A stretch of DNA of 8,798 nt, from assembly GCA_041674345.1 (NCBI GenBank), contig JBAYVY010000140.1, positions 1 through 8,798 on the forward strand, in the 5' to 3' direction. A program made the translations under genes and the position numbers. Under the pieces are notes generated by a model that saw only the letters and a list, made by a program, of their open reading frames with translations, had not been told where the DNA came from and made no database searches. The DNA comes from JBAYVY01 sp041674345 (GTDB lineage: Bacteria; Planctomycetota; Phycisphaerae; Phycisphaerales; Zrk34). Shown here piece after piece: positions 1 through 6,663 of this stretch; position 1 is the stretch's first letter, and the number at the start of each line of letters is the position of its first letter.

Positions 1-941
1 AGTTTTTCGAGGGACACGAGGATGTTGCGATTGTCGATGATGCGGATGACGACCTTTTCGCCGTGCTTGCCGGGCATGGTGCTGACGCGCAGGTCGATGG
101 GCCGGTTGTCGAGCATGACGTGGATGCCGCCGTCCTGGGGGACGCGGCGTTCGGAGATGTCGAGCGACGCCATGATTTTGATGCGGCTGACAACGGCGGC
201 GTGCATCTGGTGCGGCGGGTTGATTTTTTCAAACAGCCGGCCGTCCACGCGGTATCGCACGCGCAGCTTGTTTTCATCGGGTTCGATGTGAATGTCGCTG
301 GCGCCTTCCTGCACGGCGCAGTAAATCAGATAATTGACGAGTTTGATGACCGGCGAGTGGCCGGCCACTTCTTCGAGATTGGTGATGTCGGTGATCTGAT
401 GTTCGACGACGGACAGGTCGCCGGTCTGAAGGTCATCGACGATTTCATCAATGACGAAGACGTTGGCCGCGGGCAGGTAGGCCTGCATCGTGGCCTTGAT
501 GTCGTGGGCGGTGGCGGCGACGACCTGGACGGGGTATCCGGCGGCGCGTTCGATTTCCTCGATGAGGAACAGGTTGGCCGGTTCGGGCACGGCGACGGTG
601 AGTTTGCCTCCGACGAGGAACATCGGCAAAACGCAGTGTTTTTCGACGAATTCGCGCGGCAGCAGTTCGACGATTTTCGGATCGGCCAGGCGGGGGCCGA
701 CGCGCGCGAACGGCACGCCGTAGGCGTCGGCGAGCGTCTCGGCGACCTGCTCCTCGGTGACGAATCGCATTTCGACAAGCACTTCACCGAGCAGTTTGCG
801 ATGGCCCTGCTCGCGCTGATGCGCCAGGGCCTGTTCGATCTGGTCCTGCGTGATGATGTTGCGGTCGAGCAGCAACTGCCCAAGCTGTTTGGCGGGGGCG
901 GACTGCGCGGCGGCGCTGGTTTGGGTGTTCAGTCGGCTCAT
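1..941 (-). CDS. PilB/GspE-family assembly ATPase, N-terminal part (cut by window edge)
   Basis: This is the cytoplasmic motor ATPase of a type IV pilus or type II secretion system; 313 residues are visible. Residues 18-75 form a two-repeat MshEN/T2SSE_N domain: LGQLLLDRNIIT (20-31), then LLGEVLVEMRFVTEEQ (50-65), followed by YGVPF. Residues 86-156 match the rest of the GspE N-terminal domain. From about 197 the N2 part of the ATPase is clear: ASDIHIEP (214-221), RYRVDGRL (229-236), SERRVPQDG (263-271), DLRVSTMPGKHGEKVVIR (283-300). Walker A, Asp box and Walker B would lie beyond base 1, so the ATP site cannot be judged. The ATG at 941 has a GAGGTGA ribosome site 7 nt upstream, overlapping the STAS stop. 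A PilT retraction ATPase is unlikely because PilT lacks this N-terminal domain; PilB and GspE cannot be told apart here. Confidence 0.95.
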   Translation of the reverse strand, partial: MSRLNTQTSAAAQSAPAKQLGQLLLDRNIITQDQIEQALAHQREQGHRKLLGEVLVEMRFVTEEQVAETLADAYGVPFARVGPRLADPKIVELLPREFVEKHCVLPMFLVGGKLTVAVPEPANLFLIEEIERAAGYPVQVVAATAHDIKATMQAYLPAANVFVIDEIVDDLQTGDLSVVEHQITDITNLEEVAGHSPVIKLVNYLIYCAVQEGASDIHIEPDENKLRVRYRVDGRLFEKINPPHQMHAAVVSRIKIMASLDISERRVPQDGGIHVMLDNRPIDLRVSTMPGKHGEKVVIRIIDNRNILVSLEK

Positions 942-948
942 CGTGTTC

Positions 949-955
949 TCACCTC
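949..955 (-). promoter_or_regulatory. Ribosome binding site of the PilB/GspE-like gene
   Basis: GAGGTGA on the minus strand lies 7 nt before the ATG at 941. Its last three bases are the TGA stop of the preceding STAS gene. Ribosomes ending the STAS gene would therefore stop on this site, which suggests translational coupling and fixes the ATPase start. Confidence 0.75.
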
Positions 956-1284
956 AAGCTCTTGAGGGCTGTTTCCACGTCGGTATGCGTATCGAAGTGG
1001 TGTTCAAGGCGCGTGACATGGAGGATTCTTCGGACGTTTTCCGTGGGGCCTGCCAGTCGGAGCTGGCCCAGGCGTTCGTCGGCCTGTTCCTGTATCCACA
1101 GCAGCGTTTCCAGCGTCATCGAGTCGATGAACTCCGTCTCGTTCAGTTCAAGCACGAAATCGCGCCCGCCGTTCTCCAGACGTTCACTCACCAACTTCTT
1201 CAGCGGTTCCAGATCGTCGGTGGTGACATCGCCGGCGCAGCTGATGACGGTGACGTGATCGTAGTTTTCACTTTTCATTTTCAT
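949..1284 (-). CDS. STAS-domain protein, anti-sigma factor antagonist-like
   Basis: This 111-residue protein consists of one STAS domain of the SpoIIAA/RsbV type. Such proteins bind an anti-sigma kinase, or another partner, depending on phosphorylation of one serine. The pattern fits: an opening beta strand HVTVISCAGDVTTDDL (10-25), a helix PLKKLVSERL, a strand RDFVLELNETEFIDS (41-55) and the helix MTLETLLWIQEQ (56-67). D54-S55 fall at the usual phosphorylation site. The strand LRLAGP and the ending VRRILHVTRLEHHFDTHTDVETALKSL are also typical. The chosen ATG at 1284 overlaps the HD-GYP stop as ATGA; a second ATG at 1278 is possible. An open frame extends upstream but only as out-of-phase HD-GYP sequence. 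No matching RsbW-like kinase or PP2C phosphatase is present in the window, so its partner is unknown. Confidence 0.92.
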   Translation of the reverse strand: MKMKSENYDHVTVISCAGDVTTDDLEPLKKLVSERLENGGRDFVLELNETEFIDSMTLETLLWIQEQADERLGQLRLAGPTENVRRILHVTRLEHHFDTHTDVETALKSLR

Positions 1285-2936
1285 GTCGCACGACCTTCCA
1301 ATTCCTGCACGATCAGGGACGGGCGCTGCTGGTGCATGCGAACCATCTGCTGATAAGGGGCGAAATCCAGCGTGACGAACACGCTCGCCAGCGCGGGGTC
1401 GAATTGCGAACCGGCGCATCGTGTGATTTCCTCCAGCGTCTGATCCAGAGGCAACGCCGAGCGATACGTGCGGTTGGAACTCATCGCGTCGAAACTGTCC
1501 GCCAGGCACAGCAGCCGCCCGAACAGCGGGATGTCGTCCCCGGCCAGCCGGTCGGGGTATCCGCGTCCGTCGTATCGTTCGTGGTGGTAAAGCACACCGG
1601 GGATCAGGTCCTGCATCTGCCGGATGCCCTGAAGGATGTGGGCGCCGATGCGGGGGTGGGTTTTGATGATTTCAAATTCCTCGTCGGTGAGTCGTCCGGG
1701 TTTGGTGAGGACGGCTTCGGGCACGCCGATCTTGCCGACATCGTGAAGCAGACCGGCGAGATAGAGGCGCTCGACGGTCGCGGCGTCGATGCCGGCCTTC
1801 TCCGCCAGTTGCCGGCCGAGAAACGCCACGCGTTCGGAGTGACCGCAGGTGTAGGTGTCCTTGGCGTCGATGGCGTTGACCAGGGACCGCAACGTGCCCA
1901 TGAACATGCCCTGGAGGTCTTCGTAGAGCATGCTGTTGGCGAGAAAAATGCCCAGGTTCTGCGCCATGGAGGTGACGAGTTTGGAATCGACGCTGGACAG
2001 TTCGGATTCGTCGAGTTTTTCAGCGCCGAGGAGGATGGCCAGCGGTCGGCCGTCGGCGATGACGGGCACGAACAACAGGCGGCGGGCGATGCGCGTCAGT
2101 CCCGGAATGCCGAGGGATTCGGGATGATCGACGATGTTGGCCTGCGAGTCGATTTTGAATTGCGACAGCAGTTGCCGGGCGATGTCGGACAGTTCGGCGC
2201 GATCCGCCGGCGCGTCACCTGCGACGATCAACTGGCCGCGAAGCGACGCCAGCCGCTGATCGTCGTCGATCAACTGCATGGCCATCCAGCGAAGCCCGAC
2301 GACCTGCTGGACCTCATCGAGGGATTCGCTGACGAAACGTTGATGGTCGCGCGTCACCGACATGTTGGCCGACAGCTTGTACATCAGCGACAGTTCTTCG
2401 TAGGTTTCGCCGAGTTGCGTGCTGAGTTTGTCCAGTTCGCGTTCCTGCCGCTGCTGCTGGTCGATGTCGTTGGCCATCCATGCGAGCGTGCGCGCCATCA
2501 TCTGAATCTGCGACGCGGTGGACAGGGGACGGCGAAGCAACCGGCTCCGCGCGGCGGCGAGGTCGAGCCGGGCCTCGTCGCAGATTCGGGTGAATTGTTC
2601 GCTGCCGGCCAGTTCGGCGGTGAAGAACATCGCCAGTCGATAGCCGACGTTGCGGCGATGTTGACGGATCGGCAGCGGCGCGACCCAGCAACCGGGCCAC
2701 AGCGCGACGATATCGCTTTCAGGGCAGCCGCGCCATGCGCCGCTCGCGGCGGCGACGGCGGCGGCGAACAACGGGGAGCGGGCGATCAGGCCCGCGGGCC
2801 ACTGCGTGTCATCCACCTGTTGCGCGATGATCCGGCCCTGGTGGTTGATGCCCAGCAACGGCACACCCATCAGCGCACAGCGCTGGGCGAGCGTGCTTTC
2901 CTCGAACTTCTCAATGGGTACGACAAGTGGGGTCAC
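1281..2936 (-). CDS. GAF and HD-GYP domain protein, probable cyclic-di-GMP phosphodiesterase
   Basis: This 551-residue cytoplasmic protein should hydrolyse cyclic-di-GMP. Residues 1-135 are a region I do not recognise (LMGVPLLGINHQGRI, DIVALWPGCWVAPLPI). Residues 155-190 look like a coiled-coil linker. Residues 190-335 fit a GAF domain (VVGLRWMAMQLIDDD, RRLLFVPVIADGRPLAILLGA). The HD-GYP domain covers 345-530 with all metal and signature residues visible: GHSERV (H366), LLHDVGKIGVP (H398, D399), THPRIGAH (H427, H433), HHERYDGRGYP (451-461) and LADSFDAMSSNRTYR. The start is GTG at 2936, inside the receiver stop (GTGA), with AGGAAA upstream; a longer ATG reading from 3128 would run through the receiver gene out of phase. 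It ends in a 4-bp overlap with the STAS gene. There is no receiver domain in this protein; the receiver is the separate gene just upstream, so the pair resembles a split RpfG. Confidence 0.94.
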   Translation of the reverse strand: MTPLVVPIEKFEESTLAQRCALMGVPLLGINHQGRIIAQQVDDTQWPAGLIARSPLFAAAVAAASGAWRGCPESDIVALWPGCWVAPLPIRQHRRNVGYRLAMFFTAELAGSEQFTRICDEARLDLAAARSRLLRRPLSTASQIQMMARTLAWMANDIDQQQRQERELDKLSTQLGETYEELSLMYKLSANMSVTRDHQRFVSESLDEVQQVVGLRWMAMQLIDDDQRLASLRGQLIVAGDAPADRAELSDIARQLLSQFKIDSQANIVDHPESLGIPGLTRIARRLLFVPVIADGRPLAILLGAEKLDESELSSVDSKLVTSMAQNLGIFLANSMLYEDLQGMFMGTLRSLVNAIDAKDTYTCGHSERVAFLGRQLAEKAGIDAATVERLYLAGLLHDVGKIGVPEAVLTKPGRLTDEEFEIIKTHPRIGAHILQGIRQMQDLIPGVLYHHERYDGRGYPDRLAGDDIPLFGRLLCLADSFDAMSSNRTYRSALPLDQTLEEITRCAGSQFDPALASVFVTLDFAPYQQMVRMHQQRPSLIVQELEGRAT

Positions 2937-3337
2937 GCCGGGTTTCCTGCCTGGTGTTCGATCAATTCCTGCACTTTGGCCAGCACGTCGCGCGGGCTGA
3001 ACGGTTTGGACAGCACCGCGGCGATGTTGGTCGGATTCAGATCGTCTTCCGCCATCGCGAATCCGCGGGCGGTCAGCATGATGGCCGGTATGTCCCGGGT
3101 CGATTCGGTCTGTTTGAGTTTGACGCACAGTTCCAGCCCCGTCATGAAGGGCATCTGAAAATCGGTGATGACCAGCGCGGGATGATGCTGCAACGCCAGT
3201 TCCATCGCCTCTTCGCCGTCGTGCGCGGTGAGAACTTCGTAACCGGCGTTACGCAGCTTCAGCGAAACCACATGCAGAATGTGCGCCTCATCATCGGCGA
3301 CGAGCACCAGCGGCTTTCCAGTGGCTTGAGGTTCCAT
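2933..3337 (-). CDS. Single-domain response regulator (CheY-like receiver)
   Basis: The 134-residue product is one receiver domain with no output domain. Key residues are all present: the acidic pair D15-D16 in VLVADDE, phospho-acceptor D59 in VITDFQMP, T89 in IMLTARG, and K111 in VLSKPFSP. It would take a phosphoryl group from the histidine kinase encoded 60 bp upstream and pass the signal by protein contact, most simply to the HD-GYP protein whose GTG start overlaps its stop. The ATG at 3337 is preceded by AGGAGA at a normal distance. The last 20 residues (DVLAKVQELIEHQAGNPA) are the final receiver helix plus a short tail. Its partner is inferred from gene order only. Confidence 0.95.
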   Translation of the reverse strand: MEPQATGKPLVLVADDEAHILHVVSLKLRNAGYEVLTAHDGEEAMELALQHHPALVITDFQMPFMTGLELCVKLKQTESTRDIPAIMLTARGFAMAEDDLNPTNIAAVLSKPFSPRDVLAKVQELIEHQAGNPA

Positions 3338-3397
3338 GACAATCTCCTGGGGGGGCGCAACTTCCGGGGCGCGTCACCCGCCAAACGACAACGCCAA

Positions 3398-4849
3398 TCA
3401 TGCGGTGCCGTCGCTGATCGGCAACGTGAAGCTGAACGTGCTGCCTTTGCCGACCGCGCTGGTCACCGCGACTTTTCCGCCATGTACTGTTTCGACGATA
3501 TGCTTGACCAAGTTGAGTCCCAAACCCGTTCCCTTGGCCATCTTCTTGTGGTCGGCGACCCGATAAAACTTCTCGAACAGATGCGGCATCGCCTCCGCCG
3601 GAACCCCCACGCCCGAATCGTTCACGTTCACCGTCACCGTCCGCGAATGGTCGTTGACCAGCGTGTCCACGTGAACCTTCCCGCCCTCCGGCGTGTATTT
3701 GATCGCGTTGCCCACCAGGTTCAGCAACGCCTGATAAATCATGTCCTTGTCGGCGTAAATCTGGTAATACAGCGGCGAAGTCTGCTCGTCCAGTTCAATG
3801 TTCTTCGCCCGCGCCTGCGGCTGCATCACGTCGATCACTTCCTTCACCACCGCCGGCAACGCCACGTGTTCCCGCTGAATCTTCACCACGCCGCTCTCGA
3901 TCCGGCTGATGTTCAGAATGTTGTCGATCAACCGCGACAACCGATTGGTCTCGCCCTGAATGATGTTGTAAAACTCGGTGCGGGTTTCCTCGTCGGGCGC
4001 TTCGCCATCGACCAGCATTTCCACGTAGGCCTTGATGCTCGACAGCGGCGTGCGCAGCTCGTGGCTGACGGAACTGACGAAATCGCTCTTCATCTCGCTG
4101 ATCTGCTTTTCACGGGTGATATCGTGCAGAATCGTCACCACCCCCGCCACTTCCGACTGCGTATTGCCCAGACACGCCAGCGTCACATCGTAAATATGCT
4201 TCTGCCCGTTGACGCCCAGCGCGTGTTCGACGTGCCGCCGATTGACCAGGTTCCCCGCCTCACGAGTGTCCTTCACCAGTTTCACCAGCGTCGGATCGCG
4301 CACGATCCGGTCGATCGGCTGATGGCGGGCGCCGTCCAGCTCGAAACGCAGCGCGCCCGCCGCCGCGTCGTTGGCCATCGCCAGTTCGTTGAAAGCGTCG
4401 GTCACCAGCACGGCATCGGAAATCGACTGGAGGATCGCCTCGGCGTGCTGACGCTCGGCGTCGGTGACACGCACCTGGATTTCCAGTTCCCGCCGTTGCG
4501 AGGTCAACTGTTCCACACGCTGGTGCATCAGCGACATGGATTGTTCGATCGCCGAACCCAAGGCCCGGAAGTAACGGCGCGGAGGACAGCGAACGGGCGG
4601 CCCATCGCGGTCCTGAAATGACTGAACGTAATGGCGAAGGCGATGAACGTCGCCGTCCAGCCGCGCGCCGATCAACAGGAAAAACAGCCCCGCCGCGATG
4701 ATTCCCAACACTCCCGCCAGGGCGTAAGGCATCCAGGCCTGCCGCATGATCTGCGAGCCGGTTGTCAAACGTCCGACCAACGGAACCGCGGCCGACGCCG
4801 CCGTCACGAGGACGCACACGATCAAACTTTGTGACTTGCCGATCCCCAC
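3398..4849 (-). CDS. Membrane PAS sensor histidine kinase (PhoR/ResE-like)
   Basis: This 483-residue inner-membrane kinase should phosphorylate the receiver encoded just downstream. Two hydrophobic segments (about 8-26 and 41-62) are separated by only about 14 residues, so there is almost no periplasmic sensing domain. A linker and coiled coil (65-135) lead to a PAS domain, about 133-245 (AILQSISDAVLVTDAFNELA). The kinase core has the H box VSSVSHELRTPLSSIKAY with H263, the N box NLVGNAIKYTPEGG with N381, the G1 box DSGVGVP (D411), the F box LFEKFYR and the G2 box KGTGLGLNLVKHIVE. All catalytic motifs are intact. The start is GTG at 4849; GGAG and AGGA lie 5-14 nt upstream. A later ATG (residue 35) would lose the first membrane segment, so I prefer the GTG. 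It is separated from the TPR gene by repeats and may form its own transcription unit. Confidence 0.95.
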   Translation of the reverse strand: MGIGKSQSLIVCVLVTAASAAVPLVGRLTTGSQIMRQAWMPYALAGVLGIIAAGLFFLLIGARLDGDVHRLRHYVQSFQDRDGPPVRCPPRRYFRALGSAIEQSMSLMHQRVEQLTSQRRELEIQVRVTDAERQHAEAILQSISDAVLVTDAFNELAMANDAAAGALRFELDGARHQPIDRIVRDPTLVKLVKDTREAGNLVNRRHVEHALGVNGQKHIYDVTLACLGNTQSEVAGVVTILHDITREKQISEMKSDFVSSVSHELRTPLSSIKAYVEMLVDGEAPDEETRTEFYNIIQGETNRLSRLIDNILNISRIESGVVKIQREHVALPAVVKEVIDVMQPQARAKNIELDEQTSPLYYQIYADKDMIYQALLNLVGNAIKYTPEGGKVHVDTLVNDHSRTVTVNVNDSGVGVPAEAMPHLFEKFYRVADHKKMAKGTGLGLNLVKHIVETVHGGKVAVTSAVGKGSTFSFTLPISDGTA

Positions 4850-4959
4850 GATCCTGGATCTCCGTGTGGGTGTTGTTGATTGCGGATTGCGGATTGCTGA
4901 TTTTCAAATCGCCGACCGTGTGATTGCCTGTTCACAAATCGAAAATCACAAATCGAAAA
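4850..4959. other. Intergenic region between TPR lipoprotein and kinase, AT-rich and repeat-filled
   Basis: These 110 bp are clearly richer in A and T than the flanking genes and are largely made of 7-bp repeat units in two opposed arrays, annotated separately. No convincing -35/-10 pair was found on the minus strand, and no open frame with coding character. If the kinase operon has its own promoter it should lie here, but I cannot point to it. Confidence 0.6.
4878..4905 (+). repeat. Heptamer array A, four GATT-led 7-bp units
   Basis: On the plus strand the units are GATTGCG (4878), GATTGCG (4885), GATTGCT (4892) and GATTTTC (4899), exactly 7 bp apart. The array sits between the TPR lipoprotein stop and the kinase start, with its inner unit GATTTTC perfectly complementary to units in array B. 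It may form an RNA or DNA hairpin with array B. Function unknown. Confidence 0.85.
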
Positions 4960-4961
4960 TC
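4933..4961 (+). repeat. Heptamer array B, two exact 14-bp repeats (four AATC-ended 7-bp units)
   Basis: CACAAATCGAAAAT occurs at 4933-4946 and again exactly at 4947-4960. Read in 7-bp steps it is ACAAATC, GAAAATC, ACAAATC, GAAAATC from 4934 to 4961. The orientation (AATC at the end) is the reverse of array A (GATT at the start). The last unit touches the TGA stop of the TPR gene (4960-4962), so the array abuts the coding end. Confidence 0.88.
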
Positions 4962-6183
4962 ATTCCGTACTGACTCCCGCGAGCAGTTCCTTCGCGCGCG
5001 CATCATTCGGGTTGGCTTTCAGCGCCTGCTGATACGCCGCGGCGGCCTCCGCTTTATTACCCGCGTCCTGCAATGTCAGACCGCGCATGATCCACGGCTG
5101 CGCCTGTCGCGGCGCGAGTTTCGACGCGGTGTCGAATTGCGCCACGGCGGCGAACGTGTCGCCCAGACGCCGCTCGACCAGCCCCTGAAGCAGATGCCCC
5201 TCGTAACGATCCGGCGCCAGCGCCAGCGTCTGCCGGGCCGACTCCCGCAATTTGCCTTCATCGCCGACCAGCCACGCGGCCTGGCCGAGTTTGATCCATG
5301 CATCCACATCGGTCGGATCGTCCCGCGTCAGTTTGAGGAAGATCAATCGCGCGTCGATGTTTTTGCCGGACATCTGGAGACCATCGCCCAGCGCCATGCG
5401 CAGGTCGCGGCGATCCTTGGCCGTGGGCATTTCCAGCAGGCGTTGAAGATGGAAGATCGCATCGGTCCACTGCCCGCCGGCGTATTCCGCCATCGCAAGC
5501 TGCTCCAGCACGATCGGGTCTTCCGGCGCCAGAAGCCAGGCGTCTCGCAGCATCGTGATCGCTTCGGGAACGCGGTGATTCAGCAGGTGTACCCGGCCGA
5601 TGGTCATGCGGATCGCCGCGTTGTGTTCAAAATAAACCAGCTTGTCGGCGAGCATGGCGACGGCCTGGTCGTCGCGGCCGAGTTGAACCTGCATTTCCGC
5701 GGCGGCCAGCAGCGGCGCGGCATCGTCGGGGCGGTTTTGGTACGCGGTCATGTAAGCATCGAACGCCTTGTCATATTGCTGCCAGCGCTGGAGAACCACG
5801 CCGGTCTGGTAGAAGGCGTCCGTCTGCTTGCCGTCCAGTTCGATGGACTGCTGGTACATGCGGTAGGCCATTTCGAGTTTGCCCTGTTCGGTGTAGATGC
5901 GGCCGGCCAGGACGTAGAATCGCGGGTTTTTCGGATCGGCGCTGATGGCCTGTTCGCAGGAGCGTTGCGCTTTTTCCAGGTCGCCGACGTCGAACTGTTG
6001 CGTGGCCACGCCGTAGGTGATCGCGGCGCGGGCGGAGGACCAACGGTCAAACGCGGCTTTTTTGTCCTGCGATTGCGTGGTGGTGCAACCGGCGGCGAAC
6101 AGCGCGGCGACGAACGCCGACGCCGCGGCCAGACGGATCAGCCCGGTGTGTGCGGATGAATGATTCAGGTGCGTCGTCAACAT
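4960..6183 (-). CDS. TPR-repeat lipoprotein, possible pilotin-like or assembly factor
   Basis: This 407-residue protein has a lipoprotein signal: a hydrophobic stretch (15-31) ending in the lipobox LFAAGC with C33 as the lipidated residue. T34 at the +2 position does not block outer-membrane sorting. From about residue 57 to the end it is almost wholly TPR, roughly ten units of 34 residues; clear ones include AISADPKN, SIELDGKQ, ALAPDRYEGHLLQGLVERRLGD and YQQALKANPND. TPR lipoproteins such as PilF/PilW act as pilotins that help the PilQ secretin reach and assemble in the outer membrane. This gene directly follows a secretin, so a similar role is a fair inference, although it is considerably longer than PilF. 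The ATG at 6183 is preceded by AAGGGAG at 8 nt. A strong palindrome separates it from the secretin gene. It could instead be a general scaffold. Confidence 0.92.
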   Translation of the reverse strand: MLTTHLNHSSAHTGLIRLAAASAFVAALFAAGCTTTQSQDKKAAFDRWSSARAAITYGVATQQFDVGDLEKAQRSCEQAISADPKNPRFYVLAGRIYTEQGKLEMAYRMYQQSIELDGKQTDAFYQTGVVLQRWQQYDKAFDAYMTAYQNRPDDAAPLLAAAEMQVQLGRDDQAVAMLADKLVYFEHNAAIRMTIGRVHLLNHRVPEAITMLRDAWLLAPEDPIVLEQLAMAEYAGGQWTDAIFHLQRLLEMPTAKDRRDLRMALGDGLQMSGKNIDARLIFLKLTRDDPTDVDAWIKLGQAAWLVGDEGKLRESARQTLALAPDRYEGHLLQGLVERRLGDTFAAVAQFDTASKLAPRQAQPWIMRGLTLQDAGNKAEAAAAYQQALKANPNDARAKELLAGVSTE

Positions 6184-6207
6184 GGCGGATACTCCCTTGT
6201 TTGAAAG

Positions 6208-6237
6208 ACCGGCGTCGCGCCGCGGCGCGACGCCGGT
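6208..6237 (-). terminator. Perfect 30-bp GC-rich palindrome after the secretin gene
   Basis: ACCGGCGTCGCGCCG is followed at once by its exact reverse complement, giving a 30-bp perfect palindrome. It lies 12 bp after the secretin tail's stop at 6250-6252 and 24 bp before the TPR start. In RNA it would make a very stable hairpin. On the minus strand it is followed by CTTTCAAAC, so the U-tract is weak. It may be a partial terminator, an mRNA-stabilising 3' end or a protein site. Expression of the TPR gene may be reduced by it. Confidence 0.6.
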
Positions 6238-6249
6238 GAAAAATCGGCG

Positions 6250-6663
6250 TTACTCCGTTTCACGACCGGCGTCTTCCTCGACGCTCGTCGTCGCATCGTC
6301 TTCGCCGCCCCCGGAAGTGGTCCCGGAAGCAGCCCCGGAAGCGTCCCCGGAAGTGGCGGCGGAAGGGGCGGCGGACGGGGCTTGCGGCGGCGTGACGGTT
6401 TCCGAACCGGAATGGGCGTTCAGATAATCCCGGATCGCCAGACGCAACACGTCGGCGTGCGGTGCCGGTTCATCGGCATCGGCGGCGGGCGTCGGCGTCT
6501 CGGCGGCGGCGGCGGCGGCTTGGGGTTGCGGTTCGGCGACTTCCGTCACGGCCTCGGCCTGGGGCACGGGTTGCGTAGCTTCGGTTGAAACATCGGCCTG
6601 GGTCGCGGATGGCGTGGCTTCGGCGGCCGGTTCGGTTACTGCTTCTTCGGGAGCCGGGGCCGG
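6250..6663 (-). other. Displaced C-terminal tail of the secretin (shifted reading frame)
   Basis: This frame continues the secretin tail in the same style after an apparent +1 shift: PAPAPEEAVTEPAAEATPS and so on for 137 residues to a TAA at 6250. It is rich in Ala, Pro, Glu and Thr, then has the only ordered-looking piece, ADVLRLAIRDYLNAH (bases 6412-6456), a likely amphipathic helix. It ends with Ser-Gly repeats and an acidic end (GEDDATTSVEEDAGRETE). The secretin frame as written instead becomes Arg-rich over the same bases, a typical sign of wrong-frame reading in GC-rich DNA. With one C removed from the run at 6662-6666 the full secretin would be 804 residues. No start codon with a good ribosome site suggests an independent gene here. 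Confidence 0.7.
6310..6357 (-). repeat. Four imperfect 12-bp tandem repeats in the secretin tail
   Basis: On the plus strand CCCGGAAG is followed by four variable bases, repeated at 6310, 6322, 6334 and 6346. On the coding strand it gives the unit Ser-Gly-x-x (SGDASGAASGTTSGGG), a flexible linker. Repeat number could vary between strains by slippage without changing frame. Confidence 0.8.

Noticed and set aside
1285..1509. Longer STAS protein starting at 1509
   Set aside because: The extra residues are the HD-GYP C-terminal coding region in the wrong frame; the STAS domain begins right at the ATG at 1284.
2937..3128. N-terminal extension of the HD-GYP protein to an ATG at 3128
   Set aside because: The added 64 residues are receiver-gene DNA read in another frame, with low-quality composition. 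The GTG at 2936 overlapping the receiver stop is the natural start.
4850..4959. A CRP-like or sigma-70 promoter in the TGTGA-containing repeats
   Set aside because: TGTGA occurs only as part of the repeat unit, and no spaced -35/-10 pair could be supported.
4878..4961. CRISPR array
   Set aside because: Units are only 7 bp with no spacers of CRISPR size and no cas genes nearby.
63..6159. Very long open frames on the plus strand opposite the genes (about 300, 608, 564 and 411 codons)
   Set aside because: They lie antisense to well-supported genes, are rich in His, Arg, Gly and Asp with no domain pattern, and are expected in GC-rich DNA where stop codons are rare in the opposite frame.
6495..6520. 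GGC/GCC trinucleotide run as a functional repeat
   Set aside because: It simply encodes an Ala run in the low-complexity tail; nothing beyond codon repetition is seen.
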